A DNA stretch of 64,000 nucleotides from Lysobacter luteus (GTDB lineage Bacteria > Pseudomonadota > Gammaproteobacteria > Xanthomonadales > Xanthomonadaceae). The stretch is from assembly GCF_907164845.1 (NCBI RefSeq), contig NZ_OU015430.1, forward strand, positions 1,168,001-1,232,000. The letters run 5' to 3'. Position numbers and translations under genes: made by a program. Shown piece by piece: positions 33,589 through 43,178 of this stretch (position 1 is its first letter; every line of letters begins with the position of its first letter). The notes beneath the pieces were generated by a model. The model was not told the origin of the DNA. It did no database searches and was given only the letters and a program-made list of their open reading frames with translations.

Positions 33589-36240
33589 ATGCCGCGCGCC
33601 AGAGCCCGCTCCGCCGCCAGCCCGGCGCACGTGGTTGCCCGCGACACCGGCTGCGTCCGCGTCCGCGGCGCCCGCGAGCACAACCTGAAGGACGTCGACC
33701 TCGACGTGCCGCGCGACCAGCTGGTGGTGTTTTCCGGCGTGTCGGGCTCGGGCAAGTCGTCGCTGGCGTTCGGCACCATCTACGCGGAAGCCCAGCGCCG
33801 CTATTTCGAGTCGGTGGCGCCGTACGCGCGGCGGCTGATCGACCAGGCCGGCGTCCCGGACGTCGATGCCATCGAGGGCCTGCCACCGGCAATCGCCCTG
33901 CAGCAGCAGCGCGGCGCCAGCAATGCGCGCTCCAGCGTCGGCAGCGTGACCACGCTGTCCAGCCTGGTGCGGATGATGTATTCCCGCGCGGGGGTCTACC
34001 CGGCCCGGCAGGCGATGCTGTACGCCGAGGACTTCTCGCCCAACACGCCGCAGGGCGCATGCCCGCGTTGCCACGGGTTGGGCCACGTGTACGAGGTGAC
34101 CGAGGCGCTGATGGTGCCCGACCCGACCCTGACCATCCGCGAGAAGGCCATCGCCTCGTGGCCGCCGGCGTGGCACGGGCAGAACCTGCGCGACATCCTG
34201 GTCACGCTCGGATACGACGTGGACAAGCCCTGGAAGGACCTGCCGAAGAAGGACCGCGACTGGATCCTGTTCACCGAAGAGACGCCGACGGTGCCGGTGT
34301 ACGCGGGCTTCACCCCGGCCGAGACGCGCGCCGCGCTCAAGCGCAAGACCGAGCCCAGCTACATGGGCACCTACACCGGCGCGCGCCGCTACGTGCTGCA
34401 CACCTTCGCCAACACCCAGAGCGCACTGATGAAGAAGCGGGTGTCGCGCTTCATGGAAGGCCGGCTGTGCCCGGAGTGCGACGGCAAGCGGCTCAAGCGC
34501 GAGGCGTTGGCGGTGACGTTTGCCGGCGTCGACATCGGCGAGCTGTCGCGGATGCCGCTGGACCGCGTGGTCGCGCTGCTTGAACCCGTCGCCCGCGGCG
34601 AGCTGCAGGCGCACGCGAATGACGACACCACCAATGCCACCGCGACCCGCCGCGACCGGACCAAACGCGCCGCGACCGGACAAGCTACCCACGCCGCCGC
34701 GCCGGACGTGCGGCGCACCCCGGCGATGTCGGAGGAGAAGCGGCTGGCCGCACAGCGCCTGGCCGAGGGTGTCGTCGCCCGGTTGCGCACGTTGCAGGCA
34801 CTGGGACTGGGCTACCTGGCGCTGGACCGCAGTACGCCGACGCTGTCGCCCGGCGAGCTGCAGCGGCTGCGGCTGGCCACGCAACTGCAATCGCACCTGT
34901 TCGGCGTGGTCTACGTGCTGGACGAGCCGTCCGCCGGCCTGCACCCGGCCGACAGCCAGGCGCTGTATGACGCACTGGAACAACTGCGCGACGCCGGCAA
35001 CTCGGTGTTCGTGGTCGAGCACGACCTGGAGCTGATGCGTCGCGCGCAGTGGCTGGTCGATGTCGGCCCGGACGCGGGCGAGCGCGGCGGCGAGGTGCTC
35101 TACAGCGGACCGCCGGCCGGGCTGGCCAAGGTCGGGGATTCGCGCACCGCCGAGTACCTGTTCGGCACCACGCCGGCGCCGGCCAGCCTCCAGCGCACGC
35201 CGTCCGGCTGGCTGGAGCTGCGCGGGCTGCACCGCCACAACCTGCACGGGCTGGACGCGCGCATCCCGCTGGGCGTGCTGACTGCCGTCACCGGCATCTC
35301 CGGCTCGGGCAAGTCCAGCCTGGTGGCGCAGGCGCTGGCCGAACTGGTCCGCCTGCACCTGGGCCACGAACCCGAGGACAGCGACGACGACGCGCCCGAC
35401 GCGCCCACCGCCATCGAGCGCACGCACGGGCACCTGTCCGGCGATGTCGATGCCGTGAAGCGGCTGGTGCAGGTCGACCAGAAGCCGATCGGCCGCACGC
35501 CGCGCTCCAACCTGGCCACCTATACCGGCCTGTTCGACCACGTGCGCAAGCTGTTCGCGGCCACCCCGGATGCGCGCCGGCGCCGGTTCGATGCCGGCCG
35601 GTTCTCGTTCAACGTCGCCAAGGGCCGCTGCGACACCTGCGAAGGCGAGGGCGTGGTCAGCGTCGAGCTGCTCTTCATGCCCAGCGTCCACGCCCCGTGC
35701 CCGGTGTGCCACGGGGCGCGCTACAACGAGGCCACGCTGCAGGTGCGGTGGAACGACCGCAACATCGCCGAGGTGCTGGGCATGACGGTGGAGCAGGCCG
35801 CGGCGTTCTTCGAAGGGCAGGACGCGATCGCGCGCCCGCTGCAGCTGCTGCGCGAGATCGGCCTGGGTTACCTGCGCCTGGGTCAACCCGCCACCGAGCT
35901 GTCGGGCGGCGAAGCGCAACGCATCAAGCTGGCCACCGAACTGCAGCGCAGCCAGCGCGGCCGCAGCCTGTACGTGCTGGACGAGCCGACCACCGGCCTG
36001 CACGCTGCCGACGTCGACCGCCTGATGCAGCAGTTGCACCGGCTGGTGGAAGCCGGCAACACGGTGGTGGTGATCGAACACGAGATGCGCGTGGTGGCCC
36101 AGGCCGACTGGGTCATCGACATGGGCCCCGGTGCGGGCGAGCAGGGCGGGCGGATCGTGGCCGAGGGCCGGCCCGCGGACGTAGCGAAGTCCCGCGCAAG
36201 TCCCACGGCGAAGTACCTGGCCGTCGCGCTGGCCGGCTAA
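33589..36240 (+). CDS. Class II excinuclease subunit A (UvrA2-like)
   Basis: An 883-residue UvrA paralogue, shorter than house-keeping UvrA (about 940). Two ABC ATPase halves: P-loops GVSGSGKS at 50-57 and GISGSGKS at 569-576. Signatures are LSPGELQRLRLAT (first half, altered from LSGGE) and LSGGEAQRIKLAT (second half). Zinc modules are CPRCHGLGHV/CPECDGKR and CDTCEGEG/CPVCHGARYN. An inserted Thr/Arg-rich linker lies at about 340-370 (DTTNATATRRDRTK). Such UvrA2 proteins act in DNA-damage tolerance or drug resistance in some bacteria. There is no UvrB or UvrC nearby. Confidence 0.92.
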   Translation: MPRARARSAASPAHVVARDTGCVRVRGAREHNLKDVDLDVPRDQLVVFSGVSGSGKSSLAFGTIYAEAQRRYFESVAPYARRLIDQAGVPDVDAIEGLPPAIALQQQRGASNARSSVGSVTTLSSLVRMMYSRAGVYPARQAMLYAEDFSPNTPQGACPRCHGLGHVYEVTEALMVPDPTLTIREKAIASWPPAWHGQNLRDILVTLGYDVDKPWKDLPKKDRDWILFTEETPTVPVYAGFTPAETRAALKRKTEPSYMGTYTGARRYVLHTFANTQSALMKKRVSRFMEGRLCPECDGKRLKREALAVTFAGVDIGELSRMPLDRVVALLEPVARGELQAHANDDTTNATATRRDRTKRAATGQATHAAAPDVRRTPAMSEEKRLAAQRLAEGVVARLRTLQALGLGYLALDRSTPTLSPGELQRLRLATQLQSHLFGVVYVLDEPSAGLHPADSQALYDALEQLRDAGNSVFVVEHDLELMRRAQWLVDVGPDAGERGGEVLYSGPPAGLAKVGDSRTAEYLFGTTPAPASLQRTPSGWLELRGLHRHNLHGLDARIPLGVLTAVTGISGSGKSSLVAQALAELVRLHLGHEPEDSDDDAPDAPTAIERTHGHLSGDVDAVKRLVQVDQKPIGRTPRSNLATYTGLFDHVRKLFAATPDARRRRFDAGRFSFNVAKGRCDTCEGEGVVSVELLFMPSVHAPCPVCHGARYNEATLQVRWNDRNIAEVLGMTVEQAAAFFEGQDAIARPLQLLREIGLGYLRLGQPATELSGGEAQRIKLATELQRSQRGRSLYVLDEPTTGLHAADVDRLMQQLHRLVEAGNTVVVIEHEMRVVAQADWVIDMGPGAGEQGGRIVAEGRPADVAKSRASPTAKYLAVALAG

Positions 36241-36694
36241 CCCGGGACGTACTACCCCGGGCACGGCGCCCGCTACCGGTCGCTCAGGGCGTGGACCTGA
36301 AGGGCTTCACCGGCGGCAGGTCTTCCAGGCGAGGGCTCCGCCGGGATCGGTCGGAGGACGAGCCAAAGGGCGCGACGACCCGTGTTTCGCCTCGCGGTAC
36401 GCGCACTGGCTGATGGTCGGTAGGCAAACCGGTCGGCGGGCCGCGGTTGCTGTCGGAGTTCTGTGCCATGGGATGGGTCACCTTCAGGAGATCCGGCACT
36501 GCCGGATCCGGTCGGCCGAAGCCGGAGTCCCGCGCGGGCGGGGACCAAGAGGCTCAGAAGGGACGCGAACGACCGGGTCGACGCTGAGTGCCGTTACGGC
36601 GTGGCGCCGCAATGCCAGCCCACACTACGCCTATCCGGGTGACCAGCGGGGGGGCATGCCATTCACCTTCACGGTGGGCGGCTATCCTCGCCGG
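36241..36694. other. Intergenic stretch, possible short ORF only
   Basis: No confident gene. It starts with a CCCGGG inverted repeat (36,241-36,263) without a T-run. A 61-codon minus-strand frame at 36,284-36,469 is listed separately. The plus-strand frame that enters the next gene is open from 36,413, but its composition is unlike the gene. Confidence 0.5.
36284..36469 (-). CDS. Possible 61-residue protein
   Basis: A minus-strand frame encoding MAQNSDSNRGPPTGLPTDHQ followed by an Arg/Pro/Ser-rich segment. GAAGG lies about 12 bases upstream. Hydrophilic and disordered. It could be a small basic protein or chance; conservation alone would decide. Confidence 0.3.
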   Translation of the reverse strand: MAQNSDSNRGPPTGLPTDHQPVRVPRGETRVVAPFGSSSDRSRRSPRLEDLPPVKPFRSTP

Positions 36695-37456
36695 ATGGAG
36701 AAGCTGGTCGACACTTTCTGGAACATCCGTGGCGTATACCGCGTGGGCGGCGTGCTGGACATCGGTACGCAGATGTCGCTGGTCCAGCGCGCCAGCGGCC
36801 GCTTCGTGGTGGTGGATGGCTGCGCGCTTGACGGCGCGCAACGCGAAGCGGTGATGGCGCTCACCGGCAACGGGGAGCGGGTGGATGCGATGGTGCATGT
36901 CCACCCGTTCCACACGTTGCACGTGGAGTCGACCCAACGGTTGTTTCCGTCGGCCGCGTTGTACGGCACCGCGCGCCATCGCCGGCGGGCGCCAGCGTTG
37001 CCGTGGGTGGGGGCGCCGGTGGAGACGTGGGGCGATGACCATCCGTTGGCGGATCTGTTCGACCTGTCGGTGCCGGACGGCGTGCAGTTCACCTGCCCGG
37101 ATGAGCGCGTGCACACGGCGTCGGTCCTCGTCCGCCACCGCGCCACCGGTATCGTCCACGTGGATGACACGCTCAACGTGATGGCGGGGCCGGGGTTCCT
37201 GCGTGGGCTGTTGCCGCAGTCTTCGCTGCGCATGCATCCGCTGTTGGCCCGTGCACTCAGGCCTGACGCCGGCGCGGCCGACGCGTATGCCGCCTGGGCG
37301 CGGGCGCTGGCGGCCCGCTGGGCCGGTACGCGCATCGTGTGCGCCGCACACTCGGCCGTGCGGCACCTGCCCGAAGGCGGCTTCTCGCGCGAGGTGCTGG
37401 GAGCACTGGCAAGGGTGTCCGGTACGCTCGACCGCCACAAGGCGAAGTACGGGTAG
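36695..37456 (+). CDS. Metallo-beta-lactamase-fold-like hypothetical protein
   Basis: About 253 residues from ATG 36695 (MEKLVDTFWNIRGVYRVGG); another ATG at 36,656 is possible and neither has a clear ribosome-binding site. The order resembles an MBL-type hydrolase: an N-terminal beta sandwich with LVQRASGRFVVVDGC, then MVHVHPFHTLHVESTQRLFP where HxHxDH would lie (His-x-His kept, Asp absent), later IVHVDDTLNVM. The metal site may be degenerate. Followed after 6 bases by the DUF1456 gene. Confidence 0.65.
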   Translation: MEKLVDTFWNIRGVYRVGGVLDIGTQMSLVQRASGRFVVVDGCALDGAQREAVMALTGNGERVDAMVHVHPFHTLHVESTQRLFPSAALYGTARHRRRAPALPWVGAPVETWGDDHPLADLFDLSVPDGVQFTCPDERVHTASVLVRHRATGIVHVDDTLNVMAGPGFLRGLLPQSSLRMHPLLARALRPDAGAADAYAAWARALAARWAGTRIVCAAHSAVRHLPEGGFSREVLGALARVSGTLDRHKAKYG

Positions 37457-37462
37457 CACCAC

Positions 37463-37963
37463 GTGATCAACAACGACGTTCTGCGCAGCATCCGCTACAT
37501 GCTCGACCTGTCCGACGGCAAGGTTGTCGAGATCGCGCACTTGGCGGATCCGGACTTCGCCCTCGATATCGATGAGGTGCGCGCCTTCCTGCTCAAGGAG
37601 GACGACCCCGGCTACCTGGCTTGCCGCGACACGGTGCTGGCGCACTTCCTGGACGGCCTGGTCGTGCACCTGCGTGGCCGCGACGAGCGGTTGCCAGCGC
37701 GTCCGGTGGAAAAGCGGATCAGCAACAACGTGGTGTTGAAGAAGTTGCGGGTCGCCTTCGAGTTGAAGGACGTGGACATGCACCAGGTGTTCGCCGGTGC
37801 CGGGTTCCCCGTGTCAAAGCCAGAGCTGTCCGCATTGTTCCGCCAGCCGGGGCACAAGAACTTCCGCGCCTGTGGCGACCAGCTGCTGCGCAACTTCCTC
37901 AAAGGGCTGACCGAACGCGTCAGGGGACGGCGCGAGGCAGTGATCGAGCAGCCCGGGCAGTAA
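37463..37963 (+). CDS. DUF1456 (YehS-like) protein
   Basis: A 166-residue protein with two copies of the DUF1456 helical repeat (INNDVLRSIRYMLDLSDGKV and ISNNVVLKKLRVAFELKDVD). Starts at GTG 37463, directly after the preceding gene. YehS-like proteins are widespread and uncharacterised; no catalytic residues are known. Confidence 0.92.
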   Translation: MINNDVLRSIRYMLDLSDGKVVEIAHLADPDFALDIDEVRAFLLKEDDPGYLACRDTVLAHFLDGLVVHLRGRDERLPARPVEKRISNNVVLKKLRVAFELKDVDMHQVFAGAGFPVSKPELSALFRQPGHKNFRACGDQLLRNFLKGLTERVRGRREAVIEQPGQ

Positions 37964-37979
37964 GTCCGGTGCGGCGGGG

Positions 37980-38288
37980 TCAGTACATCCGTAGCGGGAT
38001 CCCGCGTGCGTTGCGGTCGGCGTACTCGGCGCGCGCCTCGATGCAGTGCGCGCCGCCCATGCGGAAGAAGCGGCACGCTTCCGGTCGCGAGTGGTAGATC
38101 GTGCAGCCGCCACCGGCCGGGTCGACCGCCACGCACCAGCCGAACTCGTCGCGCGCCATGACCTCCAGCCCCTCGGGGGTGTAGTCGATGAGGTGCTCGG
38201 CAACGCGGTCGCCCGGCTGCAGTGCCACCGTCATGCGGCAGCAGACAGCGTCGCAGGCGCTGCAGTGGGGCTTGTCGGAGTCGGTCAT
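37980..38288 (-). CDS. YkgJ family Cys-cluster protein
   Basis: A 102-residue protein with the YkgJ pattern of Cys residues: CSACDAVCCRM near the N-terminus, GWCVAVDPAGGGCTIYHSRPEACRFF in the middle and a further Cys in GGAHCIEAR. The family probably binds zinc or an Fe-S cluster. The very long open frame upstream of its start is antisense to the MFS gene and is not coding. Confidence 0.9.
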   Translation of the reverse strand: MTDSDKPHCSACDAVCCRMTVALQPGDRVAEHLIDYTPEGLEVMARDEFGWCVAVDPAGGGCTIYHSRPEACRFFRMGGAHCIEARAEYADRNARGIPLRMY

Positions 38289-38435
38289 GGGGTGCACCGG
38301 GGCGCCGGGCCGCGGCTGCGGCGTCGTGGCGGCCAGTATGCGGCCCTGGCGCAGAAAGCTGGCCCCACCTGACGGATCGTCCACGTACCCGCTTGGTACT
38401 GTCGGCGTCCCGAGCAAGCCGAGGCACACAACCCT

Positions 38436-39737
38436 TTGAGCACGATGTTCCAGTCGCTCAGGAGCTACAACTACCGGCTTTGGGCCGGCGGGGCGCTGGT
38501 TTCCAACGTGGGCACCTGGATGCAACGCATTGGCCAAGACTGGCTGGTGCTGACCGTGCTGACCGACCACAGCGCGACGGCGGTGGGCACGGTGATGGCG
38601 CTGCAGTTCGGGCCGCCGTTGCTGTTGTTGCCGCTGACCGGATACGCCGCCGACCACTGGGATCGCCGCAAGCTGCTGCTCGCCACCCAGGCCGCTGCCG
38701 GGCTGCTGGCACTGGGGCTGGGCCTGCTGACGCTGGCCGGCGTGGTGCAACTGTGGCACGTGTACGGCTTCGCGTTGGGGCTGGGCTGCGTCACCGCGTT
38801 CGACGCGCCGGCCCGACAGGCATTCGTCTCCGACCTCGTCAGCGACGAGCACCTGGCCAACGCCGTCGCGCTCAACTCCGCGTCGTTCAACGCTGCCCGC
38901 ATGCTGGGCCCGGCGGTGGCCGGCGTGCTGATCGCGGCGATCGGCGAGGGCTGGCTGTTCGTGGTCAACGCGGGGTCCTACGCGGCGGTGCTGGTGTCCC
39001 TGTACTTCCTGAGGTTGCACGAGCTGCATACGGAGGCATTGCCGGCGCATACGCGTGGCAGCCTGCTGGCCGGCTTCCGCTACGTGTGGCAACGGCCGGA
39101 CCTGGTCGCGGTGCTGGTGATGCTGCTGCTGATGGGCACATTCGGGTTCAACTTCGCCATCTTCATTTCCACCATGTCGGTCACTGTGTTCGACGGCGAC
39201 GCGAGCCAGTACGGCCTGCTGACCTCGGCGATGGCGGCCGGCACCATGAGCGGTGCGCTGCTGTCGGCCCGTCGCCCGATGCCGGGGATGGTGCTGATGG
39301 CTGTCTCCGCGGCGGGGTTCGGCGTCAGCGTGGCGCTGGCGGCGGCGATGCCAGGGCCGGTGCTGTTCGGGGTGGTGCTGTTCTTCGTCGGGTTGGCCGC
39401 GCTGACCTTCATGACGGCCAGTACCTCGATGATGCAACTCACCACCGAGCGGGTGATGCGGGGCCGGGTGCTGGCGCTGCGGATCGCGGTGGTCATGGGC
39501 GGCACGCCCCTGGGTGCGCCGCTGGTGGGGTGGGTGGTGGACCGCTTTGGCGCGCGCTGGGCGCTGGCGGTGGGAGCGCTGTCCGGCATCGCCGCCGCCG
39601 CCGTGGCGGTGAACTACCTGGTGCGACACCGCGGGCTGCGCCTGTCGCGCGAGACCGGCCGGCTGCGCGTGATCATCGAGGCCGCCCCCGCCGACCAGGT
39701 GCCCGTCCGCGTTGCGGCCGGCGAGCGGGTGACGTAA
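38436..39737 (+). CDS. MFS transporter (DHA3/EntS-like)
   Basis: A 433-residue inner-membrane permease with about 12 membrane helices and the family start FQSLRSYNYRLWAGGALVSN. The conserved loop 2-3 motif is GYAADHWDRRKLLL. The middle holds GSLLAGFRYVWQRPDLVAVL, typical of the MFS_3/TIGR00900 group of drug or siderophore exporters. The start is TTG 38436 with GAGG 10 bases upstream, or ATG 38445. Divergent from the YkgJ gene. Substrate unknown. Confidence 0.9.
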   Translation: MSTMFQSLRSYNYRLWAGGALVSNVGTWMQRIGQDWLVLTVLTDHSATAVGTVMALQFGPPLLLLPLTGYAADHWDRRKLLLATQAAAGLLALGLGLLTLAGVVQLWHVYGFALGLGCVTAFDAPARQAFVSDLVSDEHLANAVALNSASFNAARMLGPAVAGVLIAAIGEGWLFVVNAGSYAAVLVSLYFLRLHELHTEALPAHTRGSLLAGFRYVWQRPDLVAVLVMLLLMGTFGFNFAIFISTMSVTVFDGDASQYGLLTSAMAAGTMSGALLSARRPMPGMVLMAVSAAGFGVSVALAAAMPGPVLFGVVLFFVGLAALTFMTASTSMMQLTTERVMRGRVLALRIAVVMGGTPLGAPLVGWVVDRFGARWALAVGALSGIAAAAVAVNYLVRHRGLRLSRETGRLRVIIEAAPADQVPVRVAAGERVT

Positions 39738-39847
39738 GCCCGCGGCCGTTCGAGGGCGACGACACCCCTTGGCTGGTGCAGATGGCCACCGGCCTGATCT
39801 CGACCATACTCGGCGACTGACCGACCCCCCACTACCAAGGACCGCCC

Positions 39848-40222
39848 ATGCGCCACATGTCTTCCTTGTTTTTCCCGATGGCCTGCGCACTCGCACTGGC
39901 GGGCTGCACCACGGCGCCGGCCGGTGATCCGGCCGGCGCCGACGCACCGGACGCCGGTGCGCTGACGATCGAGGGCACCGTCGCTTCCATCGACACCCAG
40001 CCCTGGGCCTACGACGGCAACGCGGTGGTACGGGTGGACGTCGCCGGCCGTGGCGCGGTGCCGGTCGAGCTGCCCGCGCGTTGGAACCTTTGCCAGGCCG
40101 GGCCGGTCGACGTGGAGGCGTTGGCCGTGGGGATGCGGGTGCAGGCAGTCGGCGCGCCGACCGCCGAGGGCGGGCTGGTGGTCTGCCAGGACCCGTCGCA
40201 CCGGCTGGTGCCCGCCGGCTGA
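39848..40222 (+). CDS. Small lipoprotein with OB-like domain
   Basis: A 124-residue predicted lipoprotein (lipobox LAGC, Cys20). After an Ala/Gly/Asp-rich linker the rest is beta-rich (LTIEGTVASIDTQPWAYDGN, GMRVQAVGAP), like small OB-fold periplasmic proteins. Two Cys (WNLCQAG, LVVCQDP) may pair. Not recognised further. Confidence 0.75.
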   Translation: MRHMSSLFFPMACALALAGCTTAPAGDPAGADAPDAGALTIEGTVASIDTQPWAYDGNAVVRVDVAGRGAVPVELPARWNLCQAGPVDVEALAVGMRVQAVGAPTAEGGLVVCQDPSHRLVPAG

Positions 40223-40232
40223 AGCCTTCCGC

Positions 40233-40712
40233 TCAGCCCCGACGCGCCGCCTCGATGGCGGCGACGTCGATCTTGCGCATCTTCATCATCGCGTCGAACG
40301 CGCGCTTGGCCGCGGCACGATCCGGGTCGGTCCAGGCGTCGGTGAGCGCGCGCGGGGTGATCTGCCACGACAGCCCCCACTTGTCCTTGCACCAGCCGCA
40401 TTCGCTTTCCTGCCCGCCGTTGCCGACGATCGCATTCCAGTAGCGGTCGGTTTCCTCCTGGTCGTCGGTCGCCACCTGGAACGAGAACGCCTCGCTGTGC
40501 TTGAACGCCGGGCCGCCGTTGAGGCCCATGCAGGGGATGCCCATCACCGTGAAGTCGACCGCCAGCACGTCGCCCTGCTGGCCATCGGGATAGTCCCCGG
40601 GGGCGTGGTGGACGGCGTCGACGCGGCTGTCGGGGAAGGTCGCGGCATAGAAGGTCGCGGCTTCCAGCGCGTCGCCGTCGTACCACAGGCAGATCGTGTT
40701 CTTGGGAATCAT
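40233..40712 (-). CDS. PhnB-like VOC family protein
   Basis: A 159-residue protein of the '3-demethylubiquinone-9 3-methyltransferase' domain type within the vicinal-oxygen-chelate fold (ITICLWYDG-like start, YAATFPDSRVDAV, MGIPCMGLNGGPAFKHSEAFSF, CGWCKDKWGLSWQI). The start at 40712 has an AGGA site. These proteins are VOC members of unknown substrate despite the database name. Confidence 0.9.
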   Translation of the reverse strand: MIPKNTICLWYDGDALEAATFYAATFPDSRVDAVHHAPGDYPDGQQGDVLAVDFTVMGIPCMGLNGGPAFKHSEAFSFQVATDDQEETDRYWNAIVGNGGQESECGWCKDKWGLSWQITPRALTDAWTDPDRAAAKRAFDAMMKMRKIDVAAIEAARRG

Positions 40713-40871
40713 GGGCAGGTCCTCATTGGGCAGGCGGGATGTGCGTGCGGCCGGCATGTCCGGCCTGACCATATCGACGGACGTGCGACGCCCGGATCGA
40801 CAACGGCCCCGGCCAACGTCGCGTCCACGCGGCCGCGGCTATCGTCGGCAGCTCCGCCCGGGGCCACGGCC

Positions 40872-41372
40872 ATGCGACTCGAGGGATCCTGCCACTGCGG
40901 CAAGGTGCGCTTCCGCTGCGACGCGTATGCGCCGGTGCCGTTCCTCCACTGCTATTGCTCCATCTGCCGCAAGACCGCGGGCGGTGGTGGCAGCGCGGTC
41001 AACCTGGGTGCCCGCGCTGACACGCTCGAGGTGGAGGGCCGCGGACACCTTGGCGTCTACCACGCGCGCATCCCCGACGGGAATGGCGGTTGCCGGATCA
41101 GCTCCGGACAGCGGCACTTCTGCACCGGGTGTGGCAGCGCGTTATGGCTGTTCGATCCCGAGTGGCCGGAGCTGGTGCACCCGCACGCATCGGCCATCGA
41201 CAGCCCGTTGCCCCATCCGGGCGAGCGTGTCCACATGCTGCTGGACTCCAGGGCGGCGTGGGTCGACGTGCCAGATGGCCGGCACGATGTCCACGTCGAC
41301 GGGTTCCCGGAGGAATCGCTGGAGGAGTGGCACCGGCGGCACGGCGTGCTGGACGGGGAGGCACCGGGCTGA
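40872..41372 (+). CDS. GFA family (formaldehyde-activating-like) protein
   Basis: A 166-residue protein with full GFA zinc motifs: GSCHCGKVRF, HCYCSICRKT and HFCTGCGSALW. Reads normally from ATG 40872; the open frame upstream is antisense to the VOC gene. The family's reaction with S-hydroxymethylglutathione is disputed for most members. Confidence 0.9.
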   Translation: MRLEGSCHCGKVRFRCDAYAPVPFLHCYCSICRKTAGGGGSAVNLGARADTLEVEGRGHLGVYHARIPDGNGGCRISSGQRHFCTGCGSALWLFDPEWPELVHPHASAIDSPLPHPGERVHMLLDSRAAWVDVPDGRHDVHVDGFPEESLEEWHRRHGVLDGEAPG

Positions 41373-41396
41373 CAGTCCCCGCGGCCGGTGGCGCGG

Positions 41397-43139
41397 CTAG
41401 CGTTCCGTGGGTTCCTCGTCGGGGTCGGATTCGGCGGCCAACATACCGACGGTCGCGATCCGCGTCCCCAGCATCCCGCACACGCGCAACCGCGTGCCGT
41501 CGAGCATGACGCTCGCGCCGATCGCAGGGTCCGTCTCCAGGTTCTGGCGGATCACGCTTTCCAGCGTGTCGTCATCGGCGGCCGGCAGGTGCACGCCGTA
41601 CGAGTTGCGGATGTCCTCCACCGTGGTGCCACCCTTGAGCCGCAGCTCGACCCGCGGCAATGGCTCGGCGGCGCCGATGTCGGCGGCCTGGGAGAACGTG
41701 CGGTCGACGAACGGCCGGGTTATCGGCCGCAACACTGCGAACAGGTGGTCGTTGGCGCGCAGGACGGTGGAGCCGCGCGGCGGCATCACCTCTTCGCCGC
41801 GGGTGATCATGGCGATGACCGTGTCCTCGGGCAACGCCATGCGTGACAGGCGCCGGCCAACGGCGCGCGAGTCCCGCCCCAGCGTGTACTCGACGATGTC
41901 GGCGTTGACGTTGCCCAGCGAGGTGATCTCCAGCGTTGCGGCGGGCTGGGCGGGCGGCGCCTCGGCCAGGCCGAGCCGGCGGGCGACCGTGGCCAGCGTG
42001 GAGCCCTGCAGGATCGCGGAAATCAGCACCACGAAGAACACCACGTTGAAGATCACCGGCGCACCCGGGAGCTCGAAAAGCAACGGGAAGATCGCCAGCA
42101 CGATGGGCACCGAACCGCGCAGGCCGACCCAGGACACCAGGGTGGTTTCCCGCTTGCTGAAACCGAAGAGCAGCATCACCGGGACCACTGCCAGCGGGCG
42201 CGCGACGAACATCAGCACCAGCGCGATCAGCAGCCCCTGGATCCAGACGTCCAGCAGCGCGATCGGGTCGATCAGCAGGCCCAGCACCACGAACATGGTG
42301 ATCTGGGCGAGCCAGGCCATGCCGTCATGGAACAGGAAGACACTGCGCTTGAACGCGAAGTGGCTGTTGCCTACCACCGTGCCGGCGATGAAGATCGCCA
42401 GGAAGCCGCTGCCGCCCAGGTTGGCCGCCAGGCCGAACGCGAGCAGGCCGCAGGCGGTCACCAGCACCGGGTACATGCCCGATGCCTGCAGCCGGATGCG
42501 GTTGAGCAGGCCCACTGCGCCCCAGCCCACGCCCAGCCCAACGGCTGCGCCGATGCCCATCTGCATGAGGAACAGCTTGAGCAGCGCCAGGCCCAGCGGC
42601 ACGTCGTTGGCGATGACCTGGATGAGGCCGATGGTCAGGAAGATCGCCATCGGGTCGTTGGACGCGCTTTCCACCTCCAGCAGCGCCTTCAGCCGTTTGC
42701 GGATGTGGATGTTGGCGTTGCGCAACTGCGCGAACACCGCGGCTGCGTCGGTTGATCCGACGATGGCGCCGATCAGCAGGCCGTTCATCAGCGGCCAGTC
42801 GAGGATCTTCGCCGCGGCCAGGCCGGTGACCACCGCCGTCACCAGCACGCCGAGCGTCGCCAGCACCGAGGCGGGCTTCCACACCGACCGGATCGACGCG
42901 ACCGGGGTCTGCAGGCCGCCGTCGTAGAGGATCACGGCCAGCGCCAGGGTGCCCAGGGCATGCGCCGCCCCCGGGTTGTCGAAGACAATGCCACCGATGC
43001 CGCGCTCGCCGGCCAGCATGCCCACGATCAGGAACAGCACCAGCACCGGCAGCCCGAGCCGGGCGGACGCCTTGCTGGACACCACGCCCAGCAGGATCAG
43101 CACGGCGGCGAGGAGGAGGACCTGGTCAATCGCGAACAT
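41397..43139 (-). CDS. K+/H+ antiporter, CPA1 NhaP2/CvrA type
   Basis: A 580-residue protein. Residues 1 to about 390 form 12-13 membrane helices of a cation/proton antiporter with LEVESASNDPMAIFLT, the Asn-Asp ion site of CPA1 proteins. A cytoplasmic TrkA-C (RCK-C) domain follows (SRMALPEDTVIAMITRGEEV), then a CorC/HlyC-type domain at the C-terminus. This is the layout of E. coli NhaP2/CvrA and Vibrio NhaP2. Likely exports K+ or Na+ at low osmolarity or alkaline pH. Confidence 0.93.
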   Translation of the reverse strand: MFAIDQVLLLAAVLILLGVVSSKASARLGLPVLVLFLIVGMLAGERGIGGIVFDNPGAAHALGTLALAVILYDGGLQTPVASIRSVWKPASVLATLGVLVTAVVTGLAAAKILDWPLMNGLLIGAIVGSTDAAAVFAQLRNANIHIRKRLKALLEVESASNDPMAIFLTIGLIQVIANDVPLGLALLKLFLMQMGIGAAVGLGVGWGAVGLLNRIRLQASGMYPVLVTACGLLAFGLAANLGGSGFLAIFIAGTVVGNSHFAFKRSVFLFHDGMAWLAQITMFVVLGLLIDPIALLDVWIQGLLIALVLMFVARPLAVVPVMLLFGFSKRETTLVSWVGLRGSVPIVLAIFPLLFELPGAPVIFNVVFFVVLISAILQGSTLATVARRLGLAEAPPAQPAATLEITSLGNVNADIVEYTLGRDSRAVGRRLSRMALPEDTVIAMITRGEEVMPPRGSTVLRANDHLFAVLRPITRPFVDRTFSQAADIGAAEPLPRVELRLKGGTTVEDIRNSYGVHLPAADDDTLESVIRQNLETDPAIGASVMLDGTRLRVCGMLGTRIATVGMLAAESDPDEEPTER

Positions 43140-43178
43140 GCGTGGTGCGTTCCGGCGGGCAGTGGTGGCCCCTCAACC

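Noticed and set aside
33346-36264. A 972-codon minus-strand open frame opposite the UvrA2 gene
   Set aside because: Antisense to clear ABC ATPase motifs; composition is typical of shadow frames (Arg/Gly/Ala/His-rich, no motif).
36413-36694. N-terminal extension of the MBL-like protein
   Set aside because: Composition differs from the gene body and no start signal supports it; two later ATGs are better.
37980-39947. A 655-codon frame ending in the YkgJ protein
   Set aside because: Only the last 102 codons show the Cys-cluster family; the rest is antisense to the MFS transporter.
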